DNA of 46,046 nt from a virus: the IMG/VR virus record IMGVR_UViG_3300020125_000503, positions 1 to 46,046 of that record, one strand, 5' to 3'. Positions 20,930 through 28,592 of the stretch are shown piece after piece. The number at the start of each line of letters is the position of its first letter. The first letter of the stretch is position 1. Position numbers and translations under genes: made by a program. The notes beneath the pieces are model-generated. The model saw only the letters and a list, made by a program, of their open reading frames with translations. It searched no databases and was not told where the DNA came from.

Positions 20930-21352
20930 ATGGCTGAAAAAGAGGAGCCGCTCCACGGCGGCGCCGGCGGCGGCGGTGGTGGTGTGCTCGAGCTCGTCGA
21001 GCGGCCGCTCGTCGACGCGCGCGTGGTGGAGAAAGTTCTCGTCGATGTGACGGTCTCCGAAAAGCAGGAGCGGCAAAGCGTCTACGAGCTCGTCGCCGAT
21101 CACGTCGCAACGGAGCACCAGGGTGAGCTGACGGTGCGCGAGCACCTCGAGGCGGCCGGAATCCGTCAGACCGTCGTGGCCGATCCGCACGCCGACCCGC
21201 GCGCGCCGGTGGCGCCGATGATGCGCATCGATCACGTCGAGGCGGCGGCGCTGCTCGCGCGCTTCAAGGCCCAAGGCCTCACGGGCGAGACCCGCATCCC
21301 GAAGGACGTCTTCGACCAGGCGCTCCACGAAGCTCGGCACGGTCGCATTTAG
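20930..21352 (+). CDS. Hypothetical virion-region protein
   Basis: A 140-residue protein between the tail terminator and the sheath. A Gly-rich stretch (GGAGGGGGGV) is followed by strands (VVEKVLVDVTVSEKQERQSV) and helices (VREHLEAAGI, AAALLARFKAQGLTGE). A GAGGAG site precedes the ATG. Position suggests a tail assembly or minor structural role; not recognised. Confidence 0.65.
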   Translation: MAEKEEPLHGGAGGGGGGVLELVERPLVDARVVEKVLVDVTVSEKQERQSVYELVADHVATEHQGELTVREHLEAAGIRQTVVADPHADPRAPVAPMMRIDHVEAAALLARFKAQGLTGETRIPKDVFDQALHEARHGRI

Positions 21353-21358
21353 AAATCT

Positions 21359-21374
21359 ACAACCCGCGGGTTGT
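21359..21374. promoter_or_regulatory. Perfect 16-bp palindrome before the sheath leader
   Basis: ACAACCCG/CGGGTTGT lies 7 bases after the stop of the preceding gene and directly before leader element C. It may be an operator, or a short hairpin that ends or stabilises a transcript. No T run follows. Confidence 0.5.
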
Positions 21375-21420
21375 GAGGTCCCGAGAGGCCCCGGCCAAAA
21401 CGCCGGCCCCGCATGGAGGA
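21375..21420 (+). promoter_or_regulatory. Leader element C before the tail sheath gene
   Basis: GAGGTCCC-GA-GAGGCCCCGG (21375-21394) is the paired heptamer. A hairpin with CCGGCC/GGCCGG-type arms around AAAA follows, and then GGAGGAG before ATG 21428. Same layout as elements A, B and D. Confidence 0.45.
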
Positions 21421-21427
21421 GCACTCC

Positions 21428-23254
21428 ATGTCTCTCGGCGACTCCCTATGGAACGTCGTCGCTGGCGGCGGCCAGCAGAAGACGAATTCGGCCGCGCTCG
21501 CGCGTGCGCTGTTGCAGCTCGGCGTCTGCACCGGTCCCGGTCCCACGTCGGTCGTCAACACGCTGCTGCAGCCTGGCGACCAGAACAGCCTGCTCAGCCT
21601 CGCCGGCGCCGGCCCGCTCGTCGAGGCGGCCGCATTGCGCCTGCGGCTCGGGCTGCCGTGCTTCCTCATGCCGGTCACGCCGTCGCAACCCGGCGGCGTC
21701 AGCGCGGCGGTGTCGCTGACGGGCAGCGGCCCCGGAACGATCACGCCCACCGGTGTGCCGCATCTGAGCATCTCGGTCACCTGCGTCACCGGCGGCGCGC
21801 TCGGCACGGCGACGTTCCAATTCTCCGTCAACGGCAGCCCCTACGGGCCCGTGATCACGTCGCAGGCGTCGGCGCCCTGGCTATATCTCGTTCCCGGGAC
21901 CTTCTGCACGTTGTCGTTTCCGACGGCGACGTACGTCGCCACCAAGACGATGACCGTCGGTCTCGACGGCACGGTCACGCTCAATAGCGGGTGGGTCGGC
22001 AACGTCACGCAGAGCGCGAGCCCGCTCGACTGGTACGACGTCTACATCCAGGTGATCACCGGCGGCGCCCTCGGCACCGCCGTGCTGTCGATCAGCCTCG
22101 ACGGCGGCCCGGGCCCGACGGGCGGCGGGTCGTTTCTGCCGCAGATCCTGATCCCGAGCAACGGCAAGGTCATCCTGCCCGGCACGGGCCTGCTCTTGAC
22201 GTGCGCGAGCACGTTCACCGGCGGCGATCTCTACACCTTCTCGGCGGCGCCGCCGTCGTATTCGACCACCGATTTGAACACCGCGCTCACCGCGGCGCAG
22301 AACCTGCGCAACGTGCAATTCGAGCAGCTGCATTCGACGACCCTGCCGGCATCCGCGGCCGGCGCGGCGTCGCAGCTCTCGACGATGGACACGGCGCTGG
22401 CGACGGCGTTCGCTTCCAACGGCCTCGACTGGGGCGGCATGTGCGAATGCCCATCGGCGTCGAACAACGCGTCGGGTGCCGGCGACATCGTGATCAGCGG
22501 CTCGAATGCCATCCGCGATTCCGCCGACACCGATTCCGTGATCATCGCGGCGCGCGGCACCGATACCAATCGCACGGCGCTGCACGTCGGTACCTACCGC
22601 ATGACCTCGCCGATCACCGGGCGCAAGCAATTGCGTCCGGCGGGCTGGGCAGCGGCCGCGCGCTTCGTCGACACCGATCCCTCGCAGGACCTGGCGGCGA
22701 AGCAGCCCTTCGGATCGCTGCCGATCTACATCCCAGCCGGCGCACTCACCATCGGCCGCGATGAATCGGTGACGCCGGGCATCGACGCCGTGCAATTCAA
22801 CACGCTGCGCACCTACCGCGCCAGCACCGGCGCGTATTTCTCGATCACGTCGAGCGGCTCGGGCTGGAAGAACGCGTCGACGACGGCGGTCTGGCAGGAC
22901 AAGGGGTTCGTGCGCGTGCTCAACGTCGCGATCGCGACGCTGCGCCCGATCGCGCAGAACTTCCTCGGCCAGCGGCCGCCGGTCAATCCCGACGGCACGA
23001 TCGAAGAATCGATCCGGCGCGCCTGGTCGACGACGCTCGACCAGGCGTTCAAAAAGGCCGTCGGCCTCATTCCCGGCGGCGGCTTCTCTTCGGGGCCGCA
23101 AGCCTCGTTCGCCTCGGCGACGGTGAGCCCGGCTTCGCAACTCGGCCAGGCGCCGAGGCTCCTCATCATCAACTACGTGTTGGTCTCGCTCGGCTTCGTC
23201 TCGGCCGTGCAGAACAACATGTACTTCACCAACACGCTCGCCGCCGCCGCGTAA
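21428..23254 (+). CDS. Contractile tail sheath protein (DUF2586-like) with two inserted beta modules
   Basis: A 608-residue protein; the sheath marks this phage as a myovirus. The C-terminal 320 residues show the conserved sheath character: ADTDSVIIAARGTDTNRTAL, GKQLRPAGWAA-type core, IPAGALTIGRDESVTPGIDA, a VWQDKGFVRVLNV segment and the long last helix (EESIRRAWSTTLDQAFKKAV). Residues about 104-180 and 200-275 are two copies of a beta module beginning VTGGALGTATF and VITGGALGTAVL, also found in the gp36-like and J-like proteins. ATG 21428 follows GGAGGAG and is preferred to ATG 21413, which lies within that site. Confidence 0.85.
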   Translation: MSLGDSLWNVVAGGGQQKTNSAALARALLQLGVCTGPGPTSVVNTLLQPGDQNSLLSLAGAGPLVEAAALRLRLGLPCFLMPVTPSQPGGVSAAVSLTGSGPGTITPTGVPHLSISVTCVTGGALGTATFQFSVNGSPYGPVITSQASAPWLYLVPGTFCTLSFPTATYVATKTMTVGLDGTVTLNSGWVGNVTQSASPLDWYDVYIQVITGGALGTAVLSISLDGGPGPTGGGSFLPQILIPSNGKVILPGTGLLLTCASTFTGGDLYTFSAAPPSYSTTDLNTALTAAQNLRNVQFEQLHSTTLPASAAGAASQLSTMDTALATAFASNGLDWGGMCECPSASNNASGAGDIVISGSNAIRDSADTDSVIIAARGTDTNRTALHVGTYRMTSPITGRKQLRPAGWAAAARFVDTDPSQDLAAKQPFGSLPIYIPAGALTIGRDESVTPGIDAVQFNTLRTYRASTGAYFSITSSGSGWKNASTTAVWQDKGFVRVLNVAIATLRPIAQNFLGQRPPVNPDGTIEESIRRAWSTTLDQAFKKAVGLIPGGGFSSGPQASFASATVSPASQLGQAPRLLIINYVLVSLGFVSAVQNNMYFTNTLAAAA

Positions 23255-23283
23255 AGCGGCGCGCGCGTCCCTCGCTCAACCAC

Positions 23284-23318
23284 GAGGCCCATCGAGGCCC
23301 AGCCGTAGGCCGGGGCCC
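23284..23318 (+). promoter_or_regulatory. Leader element D before the tail tube gene
   Basis: GAGGCCC-ATC-GAGGCCC (23284-23300) is the clearest copy of the repeated heptamer, followed by a GGCC-rich hairpin (GGCC/GGGGCC around 23307-23318) and the ATG at 23321. A weaker relative, GAGACC-CGA-GAGGTTC, lies at 23796-23812 before the next gene. Confidence 0.45.
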
Positions 23319-23320
23319 CG

Positions 23321-23785
23321 ATGTCGACGATCAACGGTCAAGAATATCAGCACGCGCTCATCAAGCTCAACGTGCTGGCGGGCGCGCCCATTCGCCTGAA
23401 GACCTTCTCGAAGCTCAATTTCAAGTGCACCGGCGAAAAGAAGCCGGTGCAGGACGCGCAGGGCCAGGTGATCGGCTGGACGCTCGACGGCCAAAAGTTT
23501 GAAGGCTCGATCACGATGCTGCGCTCGGAGTGGCTGTCGCTCAAGACCACGGTGCTGTCGCAGAATCCAAACCTCGGCATCCTGCAGGTGCGCAACGACT
23601 GGGATGTCACCTATGGCAACTCGTTCGTGACGTTTCAGACGGCGCGCCTCACCGGCGTGATGTTCAACGTCGACACGTTCGATTCCGAGAACAATCAGGA
23701 AGCGCTCGCCGTCGACATCCCGCTCTTCATCATGGGCTCGACCGACGAGAACGGCCTGCCTCCCATCGTCTACTTCAACTCGTAA
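23321..23785 (+). CDS. Tail tube protein
   Basis: A 154-residue, strand-rich protein right after the sheath, as in all contractile tails. The start MSTINGQEYQHALIKLNVLA and the segment QKFEGSITMLRSEW fit the tube fold, whose hexamers stack inside the sheath. The length is normal for tube proteins. Assignment rests mainly on gene order and size. Confidence 0.8.
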   Translation: MSTINGQEYQHALIKLNVLAGAPIRLKTFSKLNFKCTGEKKPVQDAQGQVIGWTLDGQKFEGSITMLRSEWLSLKTTVLSQNPNLGILQVRNDWDVTYGNSFVTFQTARLTGVMFNVDTFDSENNQEALAVDIPLFIMGSTDENGLPPIVYFNS

Positions 23786-23813
23786 TCCTCCGTAAGAGAC
23801 CCGAGAGGTTCGC

Positions 23814-24530
23814 ATGAACATCAATCCCCCATCACCCGAACGTTTCGCCGCGCTCGTCGCCGCGCACGCTCACCGCTACCCCGAAAAGGCCGCGGTGACC
23901 GTGATCGGCGATCGCGGGCTGCCCGTGCGCCTTCCTTTCGTCTTCGGCAACCCCGCGGGCGCGAGCCGCATGCCCGCCGGCGAGACGCCGTCGCCGGCGT
24001 GGAACCGAGCGATCGCGACAACGCTCGGCTTGCCTGGCGACGAAGATCCGCAGCGCCTGCTGACCGATTGCATGCTGTGGCCGGAACCGCCGACGTGGGT
24101 CGAATGGTCCGAGCGTTGGCCGGCGATGTGGAGCGAGGCGCTGCGCGCGCTGCGCATCAAATACGGCGGCGCCGACGATGCCATCGAAGAGCCAGGCTTC
24201 GACGAGCCGCCGCCGGCCGCGTTGGCCTCGGCCGTGGTCTCGAGCCCGAGAGTCGTGTGGCGACGCCTCAAGCCGCCCAAGCGCGCGCCGATCGCCATCG
24301 CCATCGAATCGCCGCCGGCGGATCGCTGGCAGCTCTTCCGCGACGCACTCCAAGCTGACGGCGCCGACGTCTGGCGCCTGACGCACGAAATGGTGCAGGC
24401 GCAGGTGCGCGCGTGCGAAATGGATTACGTCGAGCTGAGCCTGCGCTGGCCAGGCTTCGTGCTTCACGCGCTGCGTGTCATCTCCCGGCTCGCAGGCAAG
24501 GCGGCGAAGATCGAAGTGGGGGAATGGTAG
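23814..24530 (+). CDS. Tail assembly chaperone-position protein
   Basis: A 238-residue protein between tube and tape measure. It is rich in Pro, Trp and Arg (PEPPTWVEWSERWPAMWSEA), with a helical C-terminal third (WRLTHEMVQAQVRACEMDYV). Tail assembly chaperones occupy this place and are often followed by a frameshift extension. Here the gene ends GTG GGG GAA TGG TAG, and a second open frame in the -1 register overlaps this end. Confidence 0.65.
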   Translation: MNINPPSPERFAALVAAHAHRYPEKAAVTVIGDRGLPVRLPFVFGNPAGASRMPAGETPSPAWNRAIATTLGLPGDEDPQRLLTDCMLWPEPPTWVEWSERWPAMWSEALRALRIKYGGADDAIEEPGFDEPPPAALASAVVSSPRVVWRRLKPPKRAPIAIAIESPPADRWQLFRDALQADGADVWRLTHEMVQAQVRACEMDYVELSLRWPGFVLHALRVISRLAGKAAKIEVGEW

Positions 24531-24694
24531 CGGCGTACGAGCGCGCGATCTTCGATCCGTCGTACGCCGCCGAGCTGCTCCTCGCCTATCGCGGCATCGA
24601 TTCCCCTTCGTCCAAGCAGCGAATCGGCGCGTTCATCGAAGCCGACTTCATGACGCGGGTGATCGGATTTCTGCCGCGGCCCAAGAAGAGGTGA
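24524..24694 (+). CDS. Second tail chaperone frame, possibly reached by -1 frameshift
   Basis: A 56-residue frame (MVAAYERAIFDPSYAAELLL and so on) overlapping the preceding stop by seven bases in the -1 register. A run of five G (24518-24522) lies just before the stop, so a -1 slip would yield a fused product, as in lambda G/GT. Independent start at ATG 24524 is equally possible. The small helical product sits directly before the tape measure gene. Confidence 0.6.
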   Translation: MVAAYERAIFDPSYAAELLLAYRGIDSPSSKQRIGAFIEADFMTRVIGFLPRPKKR

Positions 24695-24697
24695 TGC

Positions 24698-26377
24698 ATG
24701 TCGGCGCTCGAGTTCCAGATCAATTTGTCTGGCAACTTCGCCGGCGCGCTCGAGCACTACAGCCAGGGCGTCGACAACGCCGAGAAGCACACCCACGGCG
24801 CGCGCAAGGAGCTCGAGCTCTTCGAGGCCGAGACGGGCAAGGCCAAGGCCGAGCTCGGCGGCTTCGGCCTCAACCTCTCTGCGTTCGCCAAGGGCGGAAG
24901 CCTTCTGACGTTCGACATGGCCGAGGGCGCCGCGATGGTGCTCGAGGCGTTCAAGGCGGTATTCGAAATCGCCGAGAAGATCGTCGACGCGGTCATCGAA
25001 GTCGGCAAGGAAATGCTGAAGTCGGCCGCCGACGCCGAGGATCTGAATCTGGCAATCAGCCTCAACGTCCATGGCGACAAGGCGGCCGAGGCGGCCATCA
25101 ACGAGCTCGGTGAGTCCTTCGAGAAGACATCCCGCTTCGGTGGCAAGCAGGTCAAGGAGTCGCTCCTACCGCTCCTCGAGGAGGGGCTGACCGATCCGAA
25201 GCAGCTCGACGATCTTGCGACTGCCGCGACCGACATCGCCGCGCGCCGCAAGCAGGGCATCGAAGGCGTGCAGGCGGCGCTCGGTTCCTTCGAGCAGATC
25301 GCGTTGCGGCGCGAGGTCAATCCGAAGCTGCTCAAGGGCCTCGCGATCAACGCGCAGGACTATTTCAACGACCTCGGTAGCCTGCTCGGGGTCACCGCGG
25401 CCGAGGCGGAGAAGAAGGCCAAGGAGGGCAAGCTCCAGTCACGGACCCTCTTGAGCGTGGCGCTGCACCAGATCGCAGAGCGAGAGGGCGGGGCGCTCGG
25501 CAAGGCGGACCTCGCCGCCGGCGGCACCGTCAATGCGCTGCTCGATAGAATCCATCGCCTACCCGAACGCTATTTCGAGACGCTCGCCGATTCGCCGGCG
25601 TACGAGAAATTCCGCCAGACGTTGGCGAAGATTTTCGACGCGCTCGATCCGGCGTCGCCGACGGGACAGCGCATCCTCGGTGGTCTCGAATTTTTGGGCA
25701 CCAAGATCGGCGACATCCTCGACAGCATCGGCAGCGACGAGGGCATCAATTTTCTCACCGGCGCCGTGAATGAATTCGTGATCGACATTCGCGTCGCGAT
25801 TTCGATCGTCGAGAAGTTCGTCCACGTCATCGAAGCGCTCTTCGACATCGCCGTCAAAACGACGGCGCCGATGCAACGGCTGATGGACATCGGCGATCGC
25901 CTGCTCGGCAACCAGGCGCCGCAGGCCGACAGCGTCGACAAGATGATCGACCAGCTGCGCCAGGGCTGGGAGAGCGGCGCGATCGACAGCAACCAGCTCG
26001 CCCACGTCGTCGATTCGATGTCCGACGACATCAAGGCGCGCTTCCGCGAGAAGATGGGCATTCACAGCCCGTCGTCGGTCTTCGAGGAATTCGGCCGACA
26101 AACCATCGCCGGCTTCGAGCGCGGCTTTTCCGGCGGCGACTCCGCCGGCGACGTCGCCGATGCCGGGCGCTCGATGGTGCAGGCGGCGGCCGCGGTGGGC
26201 GGCCGCCAGGCGATCGGCGGCGGCCCGAGCATCGTCGTCGGCGACATCGTCGTGCAAATCGCGGCCGGCGCCGATGCGCACGAGCAGGGACAGATCGCGG
26301 GCCAGGCCGCGCGCATCGAGATCAAGAAGCTGCTCGACGAGATCGGCTACACCGTCGGCGCTCCCCAGTCCGTCTAG
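24698..26377 (+). CDS. Tape measure protein
   Basis: A 559-residue, mostly helical protein that sets tail length. Helical hydrophobic stretches are seen around 75-115 (MVLEAFKAVFEIAEKIVDAV) and 340-390. The C-terminal motif FREKMGIHSPSSVFEEFGRQ followed by TIAGFERGF is characteristic of tape measure proteins. At about 1.5 angstrom per residue, as known from other phages, the tail would be about 80 nm long, short for a myovirus. AAGAGG lies before the ATG. Confidence 0.88.
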   Translation: MSALEFQINLSGNFAGALEHYSQGVDNAEKHTHGARKELELFEAETGKAKAELGGFGLNLSAFAKGGSLLTFDMAEGAAMVLEAFKAVFEIAEKIVDAVIEVGKEMLKSAADAEDLNLAISLNVHGDKAAEAAINELGESFEKTSRFGGKQVKESLLPLLEEGLTDPKQLDDLATAATDIAARRKQGIEGVQAALGSFEQIALRREVNPKLLKGLAINAQDYFNDLGSLLGVTAAEAEKKAKEGKLQSRTLLSVALHQIAEREGGALGKADLAAGGTVNALLDRIHRLPERYFETLADSPAYEKFRQTLAKIFDALDPASPTGQRILGGLEFLGTKIGDILDSIGSDEGINFLTGAVNEFVIDIRVAISIVEKFVHVIEALFDIAVKTTAPMQRLMDIGDRLLGNQAPQADSVDKMIDQLRQGWESGAIDSNQLAHVVDSMSDDIKARFREKMGIHSPSSVFEEFGRQTIAGFERGFSGGDSAGDVADAGRSMVQAAAAVGGRQAIGGGPSIVVGDIVVQIAAGADAHEQGQIAGQAARIEIKKLLDEIGYTVGAPQSV

Positions 26378-26386
26378 GAGCTCACC

Positions 26387-26980
26387 ATGCCTGTGTTTCC
26401 CGCGCTTGGGCCCACCGGCACCAACGGCGGCCCGACGTATCTCACCGGCTGGGACCGTCTCGACGTCGGCAACTTCACGATGCCCGGCCGTTGGCAGATG
26501 ACCGGCGGCTCGATCAAGCTGAAGATCGATCACAAGGCCAAGGCCGGCGTCCACGGCGCCAACCCGACGGCCCATGGTCTCGATCCTCAGCCGTTTGAAG
26601 CCGAGGGTTATTTCTGGACCGATGACCAGCTCGTGCAGCTGCTGCAGATCCTGCCGCAGATTTTGCCGCTGCCGGGGCAGACGCCGAAGCCGTTCTACAT
26701 CGCGCACGCCGACATCCTGCACCTCGGCGTCGCCGTCAACATGCTCATCACCGGCGCCGGCGCGCTGCAGCGCGAGGGAACCGCGCGCCGGCTGAAGATC
26801 TACATGCTGCATTGGATGCCGGCGACGTCGCCGAAGAATCAGAAGGCGCAGTCGACGCCGGTGCGCCAGGTCAAGAACCTTCGCGCCGAAGCGGCCGCGC
26901 AGCGAACGCCGCCCAATCCGCTGCCCACGTCGCAGCCGGGACTCGTCGGCCCGCCGGTCAGCTTCCAACCCGGGCAGTAG
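26387..26980 (+). CDS. Tail/baseplate protein
   Basis: A 197-residue protein after the tape measure. The middle has YFWTDDQLVQLLQILPQILP and HLGVAVNMLITGAGALQREG. The tail end is Pro/Gln-rich. Mu has gp43 (DNA circulation protein) here, but the sequence shows no sure match. A GAGCTC-type ribosome-binding site AGGAG is seen before the ATG. Confidence 0.6.
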   Translation: MPVFPALGPTGTNGGPTYLTGWDRLDVGNFTMPGRWQMTGGSIKLKIDHKAKAGVHGANPTAHGLDPQPFEAEGYFWTDDQLVQLLQILPQILPLPGQTPKPFYIAHADILHLGVAVNMLITGAGALQREGTARRLKIYMLHWMPATSPKNQKAQSTPVRQVKNLRAEAAAQRTPPNPLPTSQPGLVGPPVSFQPGQ

Positions 26981-26988
26981 CAGCGCCG

Positions 26989-27675
26989 ATGGCTGTCGTC
27001 ACGTACGCCGGCGCCGACGTGCTTCACGGCGAAGTGCACATCCCCATCCGCGGCGCCTGGTGGGCGAACCTCAAGCTCGACCAGGCCACGGCGCCGTCCG
27101 TGGGATCGTCGGGCGCGCTCGCCGGCGATGGCGGGTTGAGCCTGTCGGGGACCGTCGTCAAATCGGGCGCCTTCCTCGATGCGTCGTTCGTGCGCGTCGC
27201 CGGCGGCGCCGGCGGCATGGGCGTGAGCGTGCCGCCCAAGGCATTCCAGACGGCGCTGGTGCGCGATGTGCTGAGCGCCATCCTGAACGCCGCCGGCGAG
27301 AACGCCTCGTCGACGATTTCGCCGAGCCTGACGAATTTGTCTCTGCAGACGTGGACGCTGACGAGCAAGCACGCTGCCCGACTTCTCGACGAGCTCTGCT
27401 GGGCAGTAGGTCAAGCGACTGGACAACAGCCGATCAACTGGCGGCCACTTGGCGACGGCACCATCTGGATCGGCGCCGAGAGCTGGCCGTCGCAGAGCCT
27501 GCCCGCCGGCGCTGACGTGCTCTGGCAGCACCCCGTCGGTCCGTGGTTCGAGATCGGCTGCGAGACGCCGGCGCTGCTTCCGGGCGTGAACCTCTCCGAC
27601 ATCGGCGGCCTCAACGTCGTCGGCGTCGATCACTGGATCGAGCCTCACTCGATTCGCACCTGGGCGTGGACCTGA
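26989..27675 (+). CDS. Baseplate hub-position protein
   Basis: A 228-residue, strand-rich protein (YAGADVLHGEVHIPIRGAWW, LSLSGTVVKSGAFLDASFVR). It lies where the hub protein (Mu gp44/P2 gpD) is found, before the spike-like gene. It is shorter than a full gpD, so it may be a partial hub or a related baseplate component. Its stop is directly followed by the next ATG. Confidence 0.55.
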   Translation: MAVVTYAGADVLHGEVHIPIRGAWWANLKLDQATAPSVGSSGALAGDGGLSLSGTVVKSGAFLDASFVRVAGGAGGMGVSVPPKAFQTALVRDVLSAILNAAGENASSTISPSLTNLSLQTWTLTSKHAARLLDELCWAVGQATGQQPINWRPLGDGTIWIGAESWPSQSLPAGADVLWQHPVGPWFEIGCETPALLPGVNLSDIGGLNVVGVDHWIEPHSIRTWAWT

Positions 27676-28173
27676 ATGGACATCACGGCGAAGTTCCGCG
27701 CGGTCGTCCGCGCGATCGTCGGCATGCCCGACGATCCTGGCCAACCGCCGCATTTCGATCGCCTGGCGCTTTATCGCGCGCAGGTGATGACCTGCGCGTC
27801 GGACGGCTCGACCTGCGACGTGCAGCCTGAAGACGCGCGCATTTCGCCGGAGAAATTCGTCAAGGTTCGGGTCGGCATTCCGAGCGCGCAGGTGGTCGTG
27901 CAACCGGGCGCGGTCGTGCTGCTGGGATGGGAGCGGGGCGATCCCGCTCGTCCCTATTGCATGCCCGCGTGGGAGCCGGGCGCCGTTCTCGTGTCTCTTG
28001 CCATTGGCTCGTCGCCCGACAACGTCGTCACCAAGCAGGATCTGACGGCCCTCATCGCCTCGCTGCAAGCGGCGAAATATACGCCGGGCCCAGGCACGCC
28101 GACGGTGCTCGATTTCTCGGCGGTGCCGCTACCGACGAGCTACGCCTCCAATAGCATCAAGGTCCAGCGCTGA
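27676..28173 (+). CDS. Baseplate spike/assembly protein (Mu gp45/gpV-like)
   Basis: A 165-residue protein. The motif VRVGIPSAQVVVQPGAVVLL followed by GWERGDPARPYC fits the OB-like fold of gpV/gp45 baseplate proteins, with the conserved GDP and PY. The C-terminus is short, so the spike tip, if any, is small. Coupled to the next gene by TGATG. Confidence 0.65.
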   Translation: MDITAKFRAVVRAIVGMPDDPGQPPHFDRLALYRAQVMTCASDGSTCDVQPEDARISPEKFVKVRVGIPSAQVVVQPGAVVLLGWERGDPARPYCMPAWEPGAVLVSLAIGSSPDNVVTKQDLTALIASLQAAKYTPGPGTPTVLDFSAVPLPTSYASNSIKVQR

Positions 28174-28592
28174 TGCCGGCCGTGGTGTACGGCACCACGA
28201 TCCAGGCGCTGACGGACCTGCCCGATCCGGCGGTTCTGTGCTCCGAGGTTGTCGCCGCCGCGTACGCGTGCGCGCGCCGCTGGGCGACGCCGCCAGGCGC
28301 GCTCGCCGACATCGGTGAGATCGAGCCGTACGAATCGATCGACGTCCGCGATTGGCTCGGCAGCCGCTTCAACCTCACCGACCAATCGGTGCTCAACGAC
28401 CTCGAGCGGCAAGCGACGATTGCGCTGTACGACGAGCCCTACGTCCAATCGGCGACGGTGCGCGTCACCTTCGCGGCCGGCATCTTGACGCTGATCGGAC
28501 AGGTCCAGGGCGCGCAAGGCCCCTTCACGCTCGTGTTCGCCGCCGGCCCCGCCGGCGTCACCGCGCAAATCCTCCTACCCGGACAAAGCTGA
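28173..28592 (+). CDS. Baseplate wedge protein (Mu gp46/gpW-like)
   Basis: A 139-residue protein in the gp25/gp46 position between spike and J-like gene. It has the segment VRDWLGSRFNLTDQSVLNDL and strands VQSATVRVTFAAGILTLIGQ near the end, in line with gp46's C-terminal strand pair. It is TGATG-coupled to both neighbours, supporting a stoichiometric assembly unit. Confidence 0.65.
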   Translation: MPAVVYGTTIQALTDLPDPAVLCSEVVAAAYACARRWATPPGALADIGEIEPYESIDVRDWLGSRFNLTDQSVLNDLERQATIALYDEPYVQSATVRVTFAAGILTLIGQVQGAQGPFTLVFAAGPAGVTAQILLPGQS

